64,000 nt of DNA. It comes from Effusibacillus consociatus (GTDB taxonomy: Bacteria; Bacillota; Bacilli; Tumebacillales; Effusibacillaceae). The stretch is from positions 124,001-188,000 of the forward strand of contig NZ_JBHSHC010000014.1 in NCBI RefSeq assembly GCF_042652925.1. Reading direction: 5' to 3'. Each line of letters starts with the position of its first letter. Positions within the stretch are counted from its first letter, which is position 1. Of the stretch, positions 42,714 through 51,809 are shown piece after piece. Below the pieces are notes generated by a model. The model was not told the DNA's origin, did not search any database, and saw nothing but the letters and a program-made list of their open reading frames with translations. The translations under genes were made by a program, and so were the position numbers.

Positions 42714-43103
42714 TTAAAACAAATGGGCCTCAAGCTGTTCACGAATGTGCTGTGGTATAAACTCCGGTTTTTGGGTTGTGTGATTAAAGTTTACATAGGT
42801 CGCGGTACCTTTTGCACACAATCGATTGTCCTGATGCAATTCTTCGTACAATACCAAACTTGTGTTTCCTATTTGTTTTATCCAAGTCAATACCTCTACT
42901 TCTTTGCCGTAAAAAAGTTGACCAATATAGTCGATATTCATATTCACAATAATCATTTTCCAATTATCGAACGACAGATCAGGCATAAACATTTTAAAAA
43001 TTTCATTCCGTCCTGCTTCAAACCAGACTGGAACCGTTGTATTGTTAATATGACCTACACCATCGGTTTCAGATACTCGCGGCTGTATAGTTGTCCTAAA
43101 CAT
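42714..43103 (-). CDS. Acyl-CoA thioesterase (4HBT hot-dog fold)
   Basis: 129-residue hot-dog protein. It starts with FRTTIQPRVSETDGVGHINNTTVPVWFEAGR, the YbgC/4HBT active-site region with Asp in TDGVGHINN, and continues VNMNIDYIGQLFYGKEVEVLTWI. Length is normal. GGAGG precedes the ATG on the minus strand. It hydrolyses acyl-CoA thioesters; substrate not predictable. Confidence 0.9.
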   Translation of the reverse strand: MFRTTIQPRVSETDGVGHINNTTVPVWFEAGRNEIFKMFMPDLSFDNWKMIIVNMNIDYIGQLFYGKEVEVLTWIKQIGNTSLVLYEELHQDNRLCAKGTATYVNFNHTTQKPEFIPQHIREQLEAHLF

Positions 43104-43175
43104 TTGATATCCTCCCTATTTCGAACATTCTGTTACAACCCCGTCGAAGGCTGTTCGAGCATGATTCGAGTCAGC

Positions 43176-44261
43176 CTACTTGCGATTCTTATCCTGATGA
43201 CGTTCAATTGCCAACCGGATCAGTTCATCCAACAGCTCACTGTAACCGAGACCGGTTGCTTCCCACAGCTTTGGGTACATGGAATAGATTGTGAAACCAG
43301 GGAACGTGTTGATCTCGTTAATCAGGAAACGGCCGGTTTTCCGTTCCTGGAAGAAGTCAACTCGTGACAAACCGGCTCCGTCGATCGCCCGGTAGGCACG
43401 AATGGCCATTTCCCGAACTTCTGCCATTTTATCTTCCGGCAGATCGGCTGGGATGATCAGATCCGACGTACCGTCAACATACTTCGCGTTGTAATCGTAA
43501 AAATCAGCCTTGGGCACGATCTCTCCGGCAATTGAGGCACGCGGCTCGTCATTTCCAAGGACCGCCACTTCGATTTCTCGTGCATCCACGCCTTCCTCGA
43601 CTATAATTTTACGGTCGTAGCGGGCAGCTTCATTCATGGCTTGCACCAGACTTTCCCGATTTTTCGCTTTTGAAATGCCAACCGACGATCCCAGGTTCGC
43701 AGGTTTCACAAAACAGGGATAGCCCAATTTTTCCTCAATGTCTTCGACAATTGGATTGGGATCTTTTTCCCACCTGCTTCGCAGATAAACACCGTACTTG
43801 CACTGCGGAAGTTCTGCGTGTGCAAATACTGCCTTCATCATCGCTTTATCCATTCCAACCGAGGATGCCAGAACACCCGCCCCAACATAAGGAACATTCA
43901 GAAGCTCGAACAGCCCCTGAACTGTTCCGTCTTCACCGTAAGGTCCATGCAATACGGGGATGACTACATCAAGCGTTTCGCTTATTGAAACCGGTAAGGT
44001 GGGACTGGGATCTTGAGAAAGCGGGAGGGTGGATGTTAAAGTTGTATCTTGTGCAAGCAGCTTCGGAGGAATTTCGGTGTCAAGTGCCTTATACGACTCG
44101 AGTCCGACGTGCCAAATTCCTTCTTTTGTAATCCCGATCGGGAGAATCTCATATTTCTCGGGGTTTAACTTTTCAATTACTGACCGGGCTGAATGAATGG
44201 AAACTTCGTGTTCACCCGAACGACCGCCGAACACGACGCCAACGCGAATTTTGTGAGACAA
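43176..44261 (-). CDS. ddl: D-alanine--D-alanine ligase
   Basis: ATP-grasp ligase for peptidoglycan. The 361-residue protein starts VGVVFGGRSGEHEVSIHSARSV and has HGPYGEDGTVQGLFELLNVPYVGAGVLASSVGMDK across residues ~127-161, then YPCFVKPANLGSSVGISKA and FLINEINTFPGFT. TTG 44261 is chosen because AGGAGAGGAG lies eight bases upstream; earlier in-frame starts run through that site. It is downstream of mntR on the same strand, separated by a terminator-like hairpin. Confidence 0.95.
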   Translation of the reverse strand: MSHKIRVGVVFGGRSGEHEVSIHSARSVIEKLNPEKYEILPIGITKEGIWHVGLESYKALDTEIPPKLLAQDTTLTSTLPLSQDPSPTLPVSISETLDVVIPVLHGPYGEDGTVQGLFELLNVPYVGAGVLASSVGMDKAMMKAVFAHAELPQCKYGVYLRSRWEKDPNPIVEDIEEKLGYPCFVKPANLGSSVGISKAKNRESLVQAMNEAARYDRKIIVEEGVDAREIEVAVLGNDEPRASIAGEIVPKADFYDYNAKYVDGTSDLIIPADLPEDKMAEVREMAIRAYRAIDGAGLSRVDFFQERKTGRFLINEINTFPGFTIYSMYPKLWEATGLGYSELLDELIRLAIERHQDKNRK

Positions 44262-44289
44262 AGAAGTCACTCCTCTCCTGATGTGCAAA

Positions 44290-44318
44290 ACAAAAAAGCC
44301 CCGCTTGGAGGCTGCTTT
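44290..44318 (-). terminator. Terminator after mntR
   Basis: AAAAAGC and GCTTTTT arms with inner GC pairs lie between mntR and ddl; on the minus strand the 3' arm ends in a T-run. Confidence 0.6.
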
Positions 44319-44765
44319 TTACTTGGATTCGCCGTCCGATGCTGCCAGGTCCCGAAGCTTTTTTCGGAATTGGCGGTATTCCTCCAAACATTCCGGGTAG
44401 TCCTCGAAGAACAAGACCAAGCTTTTCAGACTTTCCATTGTGCTTGGACTTACATGGTGTTCAATTCCCTCCACGTCCTTCTCAATCGTTGCCTCACTGA
44501 CACCAAGCATACGAAGGAATCCTTCCAGCATCTTATGACGTTGTTTCATTAAACGACCCAATTGCTCACCGCGTGGGGTGAGAATGATGCCGCGATATTT
44601 TTCATACGTAACGTAGTTTTGTTCGTCAAGCTTCTGAATCATCTTCGTAACGGAGGAAGGCTGCACAGCAAGTGACGAAGCGATGTCGGATACGCGAGCA
44701 TAACCTTTTTCTTTCATCAGTTCGTAGATTTTTTCCAAGTAGTCTTCCATGCTGGGTGTGAGCAT
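44319..44765 (-). CDS. mntR: Manganese-responsive DtxR-family repressor
   Basis: 148 residues, the short MntR form without SH3 domain. Winged helix: MEDYLEKIYELMKEKGYARV, then IASSLAVQPSSVTKMIQKLD. The metal-binding and dimerisation region includes the Asp near the N-terminus (PSMEDYLEK), the glutamates and histidine of VEGIEHHVS. It represses manganese uptake genes when Mn is plentiful; none is in the window. GAGGAAGCG-like site precedes the ATG. Confidence 0.93.
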   Translation of the reverse strand: MLTPSMEDYLEKIYELMKEKGYARVSDIASSLAVQPSSVTKMIQKLDEQNYVTYEKYRGIILTPRGEQLGRLMKQRHKMLEGFLRMLGVSEATIEKDVEGIEHHVSPSTMESLKSLVLFFEDYPECLEEYRQFRKKLRDLAASDGESK

Positions 44766-44935
44766 TTCGCTTCCTCACTTTCAAATCCTCTTCTACGCTA
44801 TTGTACTATGGAACTTCCCTATCTTGCAAACACGGGCCATTGAAGAAAATTTTCCAAAATTTTAATTCCCTTAAGAAGGGTTCATTCACTTTCTAGCGAA
44901 ATAAAAAATTGGGGGGAAGCAGAAGAGGTGATTCC

Positions 44936-45556
44936 ATGTTGCGTTTAACCAGACGTGAACAAGTTCTTGTGGTTGGTTTTTTGGTTGTGATTTTGCTTGT
45001 CTCAGGGGTCTATATGTACGGACGGCCAAGTTTGGCTTCCCAAATACCGTTGCCGAAGGCGGAAGAACAGGGCCAGGTGAATGGTGCCGCCAGCGGCAAA
45101 CAAGAAACAACGGGATTAAAACCGGCGGGAGAAGTAAAGGTTGACGTGAAGGGTGCCGTTCATTCCCCAGGCGTTTATTCACTGCCGTCAGGTTCCCGAA
45201 TCGCCGATGCGATCCAAGTTGCCGGAGGAGCCAACGAAAAAGCGGACCTGGAAGCGCTGAATCTCGCACAGAAACTTGTGGACGGCGGACTTGTAGTCGT
45301 ACCTGTTAAAGGGGACTCCCAATCGGGAGCGAACACTGTAAAAACAGCTCTCTCCCCGGAAGGAAAACTGAACATCAATACCGCCACAGTGCAACAACTG
45401 GACGCAGTCAACGGAATCGGTTCTACCCGAGCCCAGGCAATCGTCCAGTACCGCGAACAAAACGGCCCCTTTCAATCGGTGGATGATCTTCTGAAAGTAA
45501 AAGGTTTCGGTCCGAAACTGCTTGCTGCCATTAAAGATCAATTAGTTGTGTATTAG
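44936..45556 (+). CDS. comEA: Competence protein ComEA
   Basis: Membrane-anchored DNA receptor for transformation. One TM helix (residues ~8-25), a flexible linker, an SLBB domain (VDVKGAVHSPGVYSLPSGSR) and a C-terminal helix-hairpin-helix pair (LNINTATVQQLDAVNGIGSTR, ending FGPKLLAAIKDQL). 206 residues is standard. ATG 44936 follows AAGAGGTG. comEB, which usually sits between comEA and comEC in Bacillus, is missing; only 38 bp separate the two. Confidence 0.94.
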   Translation: MLRLTRREQVLVVGFLVVILLVSGVYMYGRPSLASQIPLPKAEEQGQVNGAASGKQETTGLKPAGEVKVDVKGAVHSPGVYSLPSGSRIADAIQVAGGANEKADLEALNLAQKLVDGGLVVVPVKGDSQSGANTVKTALSPEGKLNINTATVQQLDAVNGIGSTRAQAIVQYREQNGPFQSVDDLLKVKGFGPKLLAAIKDQLVVY

Positions 45557-45594
45557 GACCCCGCATCACTCAATCTTCGAAAGGAAAGATCCCC

Positions 45595-48012
45595 TTGCGT
45601 CGAATCCTCTTTCATATTGTGATTTGCTTAGTGGCGGGCATTGTTCTCGCCGGTTTTGCCCCGGTCGTGCCTCCTCCGCTGTTGGTTGGAATGACCCTGC
45701 TGATCCTACTCCTGGTTGGGGCATTGTCGTTTGTTTCCTGGAAGCGCCGCCGCCCCTTTCCAATCTTTCTGCTTGCTTTTCTCTTTGTTTCCGCTGGATT
45801 CCTCTACAGCCACTCTTACCTTGCCTTTCATCCCAACAAACTTTCTGACTGCTACGAACGAGACATCAGAGTAACGGGTATTGTCGAAGACACACCTGTT
45901 TTTTTGAATGGAAAGTGGCAGTATACAATTCGCGTCGAAACCTTAACTCCCGAATCCGGTCAACAGATCCTGCTTCGCGACCGAATCCGAATAACCGACT
46001 CCCGTAAAAATGGGCTTGCAGCTTCCTACGGTGACCGGCTCGAAGTAAGGGGCAGATTGGCGGAACCCTCCCCTCAACGGAATCCTGGCGGATATGATGA
46101 TCAACAGTACTTGGAACGGCAGGGGATCCACGCTCGATTATCGGTACGAAACCCCGATCAGATTCAAAAGATTGGAACGGATACCACTTTGTACGGACTT
46201 ACAATCGCCCCCCTCCGTGAACATACGTGGGATGTTCTTTACAAGCTGTTTCCAAAGGGGGAAGCGGAGTTGGCAGGCGGACTGGTTATGGGGTTTGCAT
46301 CTGACTTGCCCGAGCAATGGGAGTCCGCTTTTGAAATGCTGAATGTCACCCATATTCTGGCCGCTTCCGGGATGAATGTCGGCTTGATTGCCGGCACACT
46401 TTTTTACTTCACCAAGCAACTTCGGATGCCCAAAAGATTTGCGAACATCTCGGTCATCAGCACCATATTGATCTACACTATGCTTTCGGGAGCAGGGCCG
46501 TCCGTTGTCCGTGCCTCATTAATGGCAACGCTCATTATCATAGGAGTCTCTCTCGCCAGACAGGTTGATGTTCTTACCACGGTTGCAATTGCTGCTCTGC
46601 TGTCTTCGCTTTGGAATCCGGGCATTATATCCGACATCGGGTTCCTGCTTTCCTTTATCACAACGTTGGGCTTGTTTTTAATCACTCCCCGCTTAATGCC
46701 CTTTCTACAAGGACCCTTGTGGCTGGGCTCCGCCATTGCTGTCACTCTTGCCGCACAACTGTCGTCGCTTCCGATCCTGATCTATCATTTCAACCAATTT
46801 TCCCCGTTTGCGTTGCTTGCGAATCTGTACATCATGCCGTTGACCTTTCTGCTTGTGACGATTGGGTTTGGATTGCTGATTGCGGGCTCAATTCACCCAT
46901 GGGCAGCACTTCCTTTTGTTGGGTTTTATCGCATGTTACTATGGCTCCTCATCAAACCGATCGTCTGGCTGGCTGATACAACCGCGAATTGGACCTGGAC
47001 AATTCCCAGCCCTCCCGCGTGGGGTGTGTGGATGATGTATGGTTGCCTTTTGTTGGCCCTGTATCGGCAGCAAGTGTGGAGTATCTTCCTCCGGATCAAG
47101 CCATTTTTAAGCAGCAGTTTTCGCCGTTTGGTTGTTGGCTTGATCGCCATGATATCGGTAACCCTATTTGTAGCTTGGCTTTGGCCCACACCTGTATTGC
47201 GCGTGACGTTTCTTGATGTTGGTCAGGGGGATAGCGCACTGATCGAGACACCTGGCGGGAACACAATTCTGGTGGATGGAGGCGGGGTTCCGTCTTATCT
47301 GGGATCCGATTTTGACACGGGAGAAAAAATTGTAGTTCCATTCTTGAGGCACAGAGGAGTACGAACGATCGATTTCATGGTTGCCACACATGCTGATGAA
47401 GATCATGTTCTGGGATTGTTAACGATTATGGATCGGATTGCTGTTCGCAATCTGATCGTATCCGGTTATGACGATCCCAGCCCAGTGTTTCAAAAGTTAC
47501 TCCGAAAAGCGCGGGAGAAGGGAATTCCGATTTATGAATCGAAGGCGGGAATTGGCTGGGATGTAGAACCGGGGGTGAAATGGAGGTTTCTTCATCCCGG
47601 TCAAATCCGAACGGGAACACGGAGTGATACCAATGCAAATTCGGTTGTTTTTGAGTTGAATTACGGAGAAAGGTCATTTCTGCTCACAGGAGATGTTGAG
47701 GGGGAAGTGGAGCCGGATCTGCTGCCTTATGTTCGACCTGTGGACGTGCTGAAGGTTGCCCATCATGGCAGTCAGCATTCCACTACGGATGCTTTTTTGG
47801 AACGGGTTCGTCCGCACTATGCCGTCATATCGGCGGGCAAAAGAAATATGTACCATCATCCCCACAAGGAACTGCTGAAAAGGTTGGAACGAATCGGTTC
47901 AAAGGTGTTTCGAACGGATCAACAGGGGGCAATCACAGTCATCACCGATGGGAAGAAATTGGAGGTTCATACCGCCATCCGATGGATCGACGCGATTCGC
48001 GAATTCAGGTAA
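45595..48012 (+). CDS. comEC: Competence DNA channel ComEC/Rec2
   Basis: 805-residue polytopic protein that passes single-stranded DNA across the membrane. N-terminal TM helices and an OB-like segment (to ~residue 190), the competence domain with LAASGMNVGLIAGTLFYF and SGAGPSVVRASLMAT, then a metallo-beta-lactamase-like domain: VTFLDVGQGDSALIETPGG, ATHADEDHVLGLL and KVAHHGSQHST. TTG start with AAAGG upstream. Downstream there is a 317-bp gap. Confidence 0.95.
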   Translation: MRRILFHIVICLVAGIVLAGFAPVVPPPLLVGMTLLILLLVGALSFVSWKRRRPFPIFLLAFLFVSAGFLYSHSYLAFHPNKLSDCYERDIRVTGIVEDTPVFLNGKWQYTIRVETLTPESGQQILLRDRIRITDSRKNGLAASYGDRLEVRGRLAEPSPQRNPGGYDDQQYLERQGIHARLSVRNPDQIQKIGTDTTLYGLTIAPLREHTWDVLYKLFPKGEAELAGGLVMGFASDLPEQWESAFEMLNVTHILAASGMNVGLIAGTLFYFTKQLRMPKRFANISVISTILIYTMLSGAGPSVVRASLMATLIIIGVSLARQVDVLTTVAIAALLSSLWNPGIISDIGFLLSFITTLGLFLITPRLMPFLQGPLWLGSAIAVTLAAQLSSLPILIYHFNQFSPFALLANLYIMPLTFLLVTIGFGLLIAGSIHPWAALPFVGFYRMLLWLLIKPIVWLADTTANWTWTIPSPPAWGVWMMYGCLLLALYRQQVWSIFLRIKPFLSSSFRRLVVGLIAMISVTLFVAWLWPTPVLRVTFLDVGQGDSALIETPGGNTILVDGGGVPSYLGSDFDTGEKIVVPFLRHRGVRTIDFMVATHADEDHVLGLLTIMDRIAVRNLIVSGYDDPSPVFQKLLRKAREKGIPIYESKAGIGWDVEPGVKWRFLHPGQIRTGTRSDTNANSVVFELNYGERSFLLTGDVEGEVEPDLLPYVRPVDVLKVAHHGSQHSTTDAFLERVRPHYAVISAGKRNMYHHPHKELLKRLERIGSKVFRTDQQGAITVITDGKKLEVHTAIRWIDAIREFR

Positions 48013-48329
48013 GCAAGCATAGTGGCAGGAATGGTGGGATTCCTTCGTGATGGATATGATTTTATCTGGCTGGGGATCGACCTCTGATCAAAAAAGCGTT
48101 GGTAAAAAAAGGCGCCTTCGTCTTCCAAATGAAAGTCCAAGCATCCAGAACGACTTTCGATATTTCCACCTTCTTCTGTAGTAACTCGTTCTATACGGAA
48201 GTATACTGTCCAGTGTAGATGGCAGTAATTATCAGCGATTTCATCCCACCGCCTATAAAGGCGGGGAAATTCTCGCTGTTTTGGTTAAAAAACAAAAATA
48301 GCGTTGAAAATTGTGGGAAAATAACAGGT
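48013..48329. other. Intergenic region with terminator-like hairpin
   Basis: 317 bp between the converging comEC and the regulator fusion. An imperfect inverted repeat spans 48233-48281 (AGCGA...TCGCT outside, CGCC/GGCG inside with a TATAAA loop) and can end both transcripts. The rest shows no gene I can support; short frames there look random. The hairpin faintly resembles IS200/IS605 ends, which I cannot confirm. Confidence 0.5.
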
Positions 48330-50375
48330 TCATTTTTTCTGTTCGCTAAATTCATAATCATGACTCCATACATGGTTATTTCCGGCTTGGGTGGATGACA
48401 GACTTTCGGTTAGCTCTTTTGGCGGCTTTTCTTTTAGAATATCAACCCATGCTTTTTGGAGATTAGCATGAGTTACTGCGTACGGTTCAACACCAATAAA
48501 AGAAGGGATTTTTTTTCCTAAAAGGGTGTTGGCCACCGCTAGTGCCATAGCCCGTCCTTGTTCATACGGACGCTGCGCGCTTAGTCCGATAATATTACCG
48601 CCGCGCGCGATGTTTAGCGCAACCTCATAATCGAGGTCTGTTGTGACAATCGTTATGTCTTCTCTTCCTAAACTTTTTAAAGCCTTTAATACTTGTTGTG
48701 CAGGCTCTTCCCAGCATACATATAAGCTTTGAATTTCGGGGTGCTGAAGGATCATTTCCCGGCAAACGTCATAAACATTGCTGAGATTGTGAAATTGACA
48801 CTTTGCAACCAAATTAAGTGATGGAAAATCATTTTTCATTGTATTTTCAACGGTCAAATCACGTTGTTTGGTTGCAAAAAAAGCTGCACCATGATTAACC
48901 ATTCCAAAGTTTGATCTTCCCGTTTCCAACATATGTTTACCCAATATTCTTGCAGCGATTCTCCCGTTTTCCATCTCATTGACAGATATGCAGGTTGCAT
49001 AATCCTCTTGGGTTAATCCTTCCGGAACGTTGTTTATAAGAACTAGCTTTGTGTTACTTTCAGCAATTCGTTTATAGCTTTCAGCTGTTTTAATCTCATC
49101 AACTGGAATACTAACAATGGCATTTGGTTTCATAGATAAGAGCCCATCCTGTTGAATCGATTGCAGTTCCGGATCAAAATGGGCATTTGTAACAGCTAGC
49201 ATTTTAATTCCTAGGTTATTAAAGCAATCTTTCATCCCTTGCTCATGTAGTCTAGCCCATACATTACCTGCACAATGAAAAGAAACTGCAACCGAGTAGT
49301 TAGATTTTTTTAATAGCTTAACTTCCTCACTGGTTAACTCAAGTACCTGTGGCGGCTGAGCTTTTTCACCAAAAGGGCCCCTAGCAATTGAAACACTTGA
49401 TTCCAATGCAATAAGGTTAGATGAGATTTTGCTAATTTGATTTGTATTTACCTCTTCAATATACCCAATACAACAGTTGATCAGATCAGCAATATCAATA
49501 GAAACATGCGTTATGCTTGGGTGCATTAAAGGAAAGGTTATAAATCCTCCCACAGAAACAACCGAAATATCATCCGGAATCTTAATTTGTTGTTGATTCG
49601 CATATTCCAATAGCTTAATCATAATATTCGGGTGCATCGTTATAATAGATGAGATATTTTTAGACGTTTTCAATACATCTTCAAAAAACAAACGATAGGT
49701 ATCTTCTGTTTCCGATTTCCCTATTTCGAAAAACAAATTGTGCTTATGAGGTAGTCCGAACTGTTCAAACAATTGATTTGTTTTACTTCTAAGCCGTTCA
49801 TTAAAAGATTGTTGACCATGGTACGTAATAATGCCAATCTCTTCATGCCCGCTTCTAATAAGATGTTTGAGGGATTTTTCCAAACCGCCTTCATAATCTA
49901 AATCAATGCAGAAAGCATTGTGACAGATCGCTTGTTTTTGCCCAATAGATATGATTGGGAATTTAGGATTAAATTTTTGATCGAAATTTTCATTAATTAA
50001 ACAGTCATAAATAATAATATGATCAAGATTATAATGCTGTTGATAGTTTTTTATATCCTTAACCGTTAATTTGTTACCTTTAAATAATAGAGTAACAATT
50101 TGGTAAAGCTTTTCTTTAGGTAATAATTGATCTAATCCTTGAACTAAATCGTTAAGCAGCTCGTCACCAATGGCGGTTGTGATGATACCGATTGTTTGTG
50201 TTTTTGCCTTTTTAGAGATACGCAAGCTATCCGTGGGATTATAATTAAGTTCGTTCATTGCTTTCGTAACACGCATTTCCAATTCGTTACTAACATATCT
50301 AGTTCGATTGATCACATGTGAGACAGTGGCGATCGATACACCTGCTTTTAATGCAACGTCTTTTATCGTAGCCAT
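48330..50375 (-). CDS. LacI-type regulator fused to a second solute-binding-protein domain
   Basis: 681 residues, twice the usual LacI length. Residues 1-55 are a LacI helix-turn-helix (TIKDVALKAGVSIATVSHVI), 60-330 the normal periplasmic-binding-like effector domain. From ~331 to the end it aligns with the mature lipoprotein at 52816-53988, starting in the linker: RGPFGEKAQ with KGPHGETAV, LELTSEEVKLLKK with LKLTEDDLKKIKE, FHCAGNVW with MHYAGNDW, IVSIPVDE with IVSIPVDP, ATKQRDLT with VTKQRTDA, VTTDLDYEVALNIARGG with ITTIDLGTNVALDIAQGG. It has no signal peptide, so both sensor domains are cytoplasmic. AAAAGGTGA precedes ATG. Its DNA is clearly more AT-rich than comEC. It probably senses the imported sugar with two modules and controls the divergent operon. 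Confidence 0.92.
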   Translation of the reverse strand: MATIKDVALKAGVSIATVSHVINRTRYVSNELEMRVTKAMNELNYNPTDSLRISKKAKTQTIGIITTAIGDELLNDLVQGLDQLLPKEKLYQIVTLLFKGNKLTVKDIKNYQQHYNLDHIIIYDCLINENFDQKFNPKFPIISIGQKQAICHNAFCIDLDYEGGLEKSLKHLIRSGHEEIGIITYHGQQSFNERLRSKTNQLFEQFGLPHKHNLFFEIGKSETEDTYRLFFEDVLKTSKNISSIITMHPNIMIKLLEYANQQQIKIPDDISVVSVGGFITFPLMHPSITHVSIDIADLINCCIGYIEEVNTNQISKISSNLIALESSVSIARGPFGEKAQPPQVLELTSEEVKLLKKSNYSVAVSFHCAGNVWARLHEQGMKDCFNNLGIKMLAVTNAHFDPELQSIQQDGLLSMKPNAIVSIPVDEIKTAESYKRIAESNTKLVLINNVPEGLTQEDYATCISVNEMENGRIAARILGKHMLETGRSNFGMVNHGAAFFATKQRDLTVENTMKNDFPSLNLVAKCQFHNLSNVYDVCREMILQHPEIQSLYVCWEEPAQQVLKALKSLGREDITIVTTDLDYEVALNIARGGNIIGLSAQRPYEQGRAMALAVANTLLGKKIPSFIGVEPYAVTHANLQKAWVDILKEKPPKELTESLSSTQAGNNHVWSHDYEFSEQKK

Positions 50376-50385
50376 AACATCACCT

Positions 50386-50396
50386 TTTACGTAAAT
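50386..50396. promoter_or_regulatory. Operator TTTACGTAAAT, copy 1
   Basis: Palindrome TTTACGTAAA plus T, located between the promoter at 50420-50449 and the start codon of the fusion regulator. An identical copy lies at 50700-50710 at the same distance from the opposite promoter. Autoregulation by the fusion protein is the simplest reading. Confidence 0.6.
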
Positions 50397-50419
50397 ATAA
50401 CATTAATCAGTTCATAAAC

Positions 50420-50449
50420 ATTGTATTCTTTAATTTTAAAAAAAGTCAA
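50420..50449 (-). promoter_or_regulatory. Promoter of the fusion regulator
   Basis: On the minus strand TTGACT (50444-50449) and TACAAT (50420-50425) with an 18-bp spacer. Predicted start near 50413, so the operator copy 1 falls about 17-27 bases into the transcript. Confidence 0.7.
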
Positions 50450-50648
50450 CTATCCCTACCAGAATATCAAAAAGGCTATATTTCACATGAATCTATTCGT
50501 TCTTGACGAGATAAAAGGATCTATATGCAGTAATTACAGAGAAAGTCAGCGAAGATAGACCCCAAGAAGAACTTTTTGCGTAAACTAAAAAACTTGTTGT
50601 TCAAAAAAGCCTCTTAATAGGTTCTTTTTTAAAAAAACTAGAAATAGT

Positions 50649-50677
50649 TTGACTTAATCAGAATCGGTGGATATAAT
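50649..50677 (+). promoter_or_regulatory. Promoter of the LacI gene and probably the sugar operon
   Basis: TTGACT (50649-50654), a 17-bp spacer and a perfect TATAAT (50672-50677). Predicted start near 50684, just before operator copy 2. The 424-bp gap otherwise holds a terminator-like AAAAAAG...CTTTTTT hairpin near 50598-50630 and no gene I can support. Confidence 0.8.
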
Positions 50678-50699
50678 TTAAGCCAGATGCAAAATTATA

Positions 50700-50710
50700 T
50701 TTACGTAAAT
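50700..50710. promoter_or_regulatory. Operator TTTACGTAAAT, copy 2
   Basis: Identical to copy 1 and placed about 22 bases after the -10 box, as expected for a repressor roadblock. It would link expression of the LacI gene to the fusion regulator. Confidence 0.6.
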
Positions 50711-50749
50711 TACGGTGAATTCTGAAAAATGAAGACTAGAGGGCATCGA

Positions 50750-50763
50750 TGTAACCGATTACA
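50750..50763. promoter_or_regulatory. LacI-type operator TGTAACCGATTACA
   Basis: Near-perfect palindrome 36 bp before the LacI start. It shares its centre with the perfect GTAATCGATTAC at 51811-51822, so it is a likely autoregulatory site of the LacI protein. Confidence 0.65.
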
Positions 50764-50799
50764 CGATTGTTTAACTGGAAAATGAAAGGGTTTTCAATT

Positions 50800-51801
50800 A
50801 TGGCGAAAATAAACGATGTAGCTAGACTGGCTAATGTATCCACGGCTACTGTATCGCGGGTTTTAAGTAACGCGGATAACGTAACAGAGGAAACGAGAGA
50901 AAAAGTGTTAGAGGCTATACAACGATTGAAGTACCAACCGAACATCTTGGGGAGATATCTTCGCAGGATGGAAACAAAAACTGTTCTTGTAGTAGTACCA
51001 GACATTACAAATTCTTTTTTTTCGAAAATCTTGCTCGGGATTGAATCGGTAGCTGTCAAGAGCGGCTATCAGGTTCTCTTGGTGGATACGCAAAACAGTG
51101 TTCACCTCGAAGTTGAATATTTGAATCTCCTGCGACAAAAGCAGGTTGATGGAATGATTCTGTTGACTGCCCGGATGAATCGAGAGGAGATTGAGGAGAT
51201 AGCGGAACAATTTCCAGTGGTACTTGCGTGTGAATATCTGGAGGGTTCCAGAATACCCACTGTATCGATCGATAACATCAGCAGTGCCCGAAAGGCTACA
51301 GAGCATTTGATTCAGTTGGGACATCGGCGGATCGCTCACATTTCGGGTCCAATGAATATCGTTTTAAGCCGTGACCGTTTGCGGGGATACCAACAGGCTA
51401 TGACACAGTACGAATTAGAAATTGATCCTGTACTCATTCAGGAAGGTGATTTCTCTTATGAAATCGGTTACAATCTCGCGATGAAATTTCTTGCTTTGGA
51501 AAATCCGCCAACCGCTATTTTTGCTGCCAGTGACGATATGGCCATTGGTGCGGTAAAAGCTGTGAGAGAACAGTCGTTGAATGTTCCTAAAGATATAGCG
51601 GTTGTGGGATTTGATGATGTCAAAATTGCCTCAATTTTTGAACCGTCCATAACGACGATTGCTCAGCCGATGTATGAGATCGGGACAACTGCAATGGAGC
51701 TACTTGTAAAATTGATTAACGGAAACCAGTTGAAAAGACGGCAGTATGTACTTGAGGATCAACTGATTATCCGGGAAACCTGTGGTGGAAATGCATGTTA
51801 A
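50800..51801 (+). CDS. LacI-family transcriptional regulator
   Basis: 333 residues. Helix-turn-helix and hinge: AKINDVARLANVSTATVSRV to KYQPNILGRYLRR; effector domain with VVVPDITNSFFSKILLGIE, HISGPMNIVLSRDRLRGY, AIFAASDDMAIGAVKAV and VVGFDDVKIASIFEPSITTI. ATG 50800 follows AAAGGG and matches the family N-terminus; an in-frame ATG 11 codons upstream does not. It is followed by the isomerase, transporter and dehydrogenase genes and flanked by two copies of its probable operator. A repressor that is released by the imported sugar or a metabolite is likely. Confidence 0.94.
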   Translation: MAKINDVARLANVSTATVSRVLSNADNVTEETREKVLEAIQRLKYQPNILGRYLRRMETKTVLVVVPDITNSFFSKILLGIESVAVKSGYQVLLVDTQNSVHLEVEYLNLLRQKQVDGMILLTARMNREEIEEIAEQFPVVLACEYLEGSRIPTVSIDNISSARKATEHLIQLGHRRIAHISGPMNIVLSRDRLRGYQQAMTQYELEIDPVLIQEGDFSYEIGYNLAMKFLALENPPTAIFAASDDMAIGAVKAVREQSLNVPKDIAVVGFDDVKIASIFEPSITTIAQPMYEIGTTAMELLVKLINGNQLKRRQYVLEDQLIIRETCGGNAC

Positions 51802-51809
51802 CCAAATAA

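Noticed and set aside
42723..43367. 214-residue plus-strand open frame
   Set aside because: It lies antisense across both the thioesterase gene and the end of ddl, which are clearly real. Its product has low-complexity hydrophobic and cysteine-rich runs typical of a shadow frame.
44909..48012. A comEB gene between comEA and comEC
   Set aside because: Only 38 bp separate the two genes, and no dCMP-deaminase-like frame is present in or around them.
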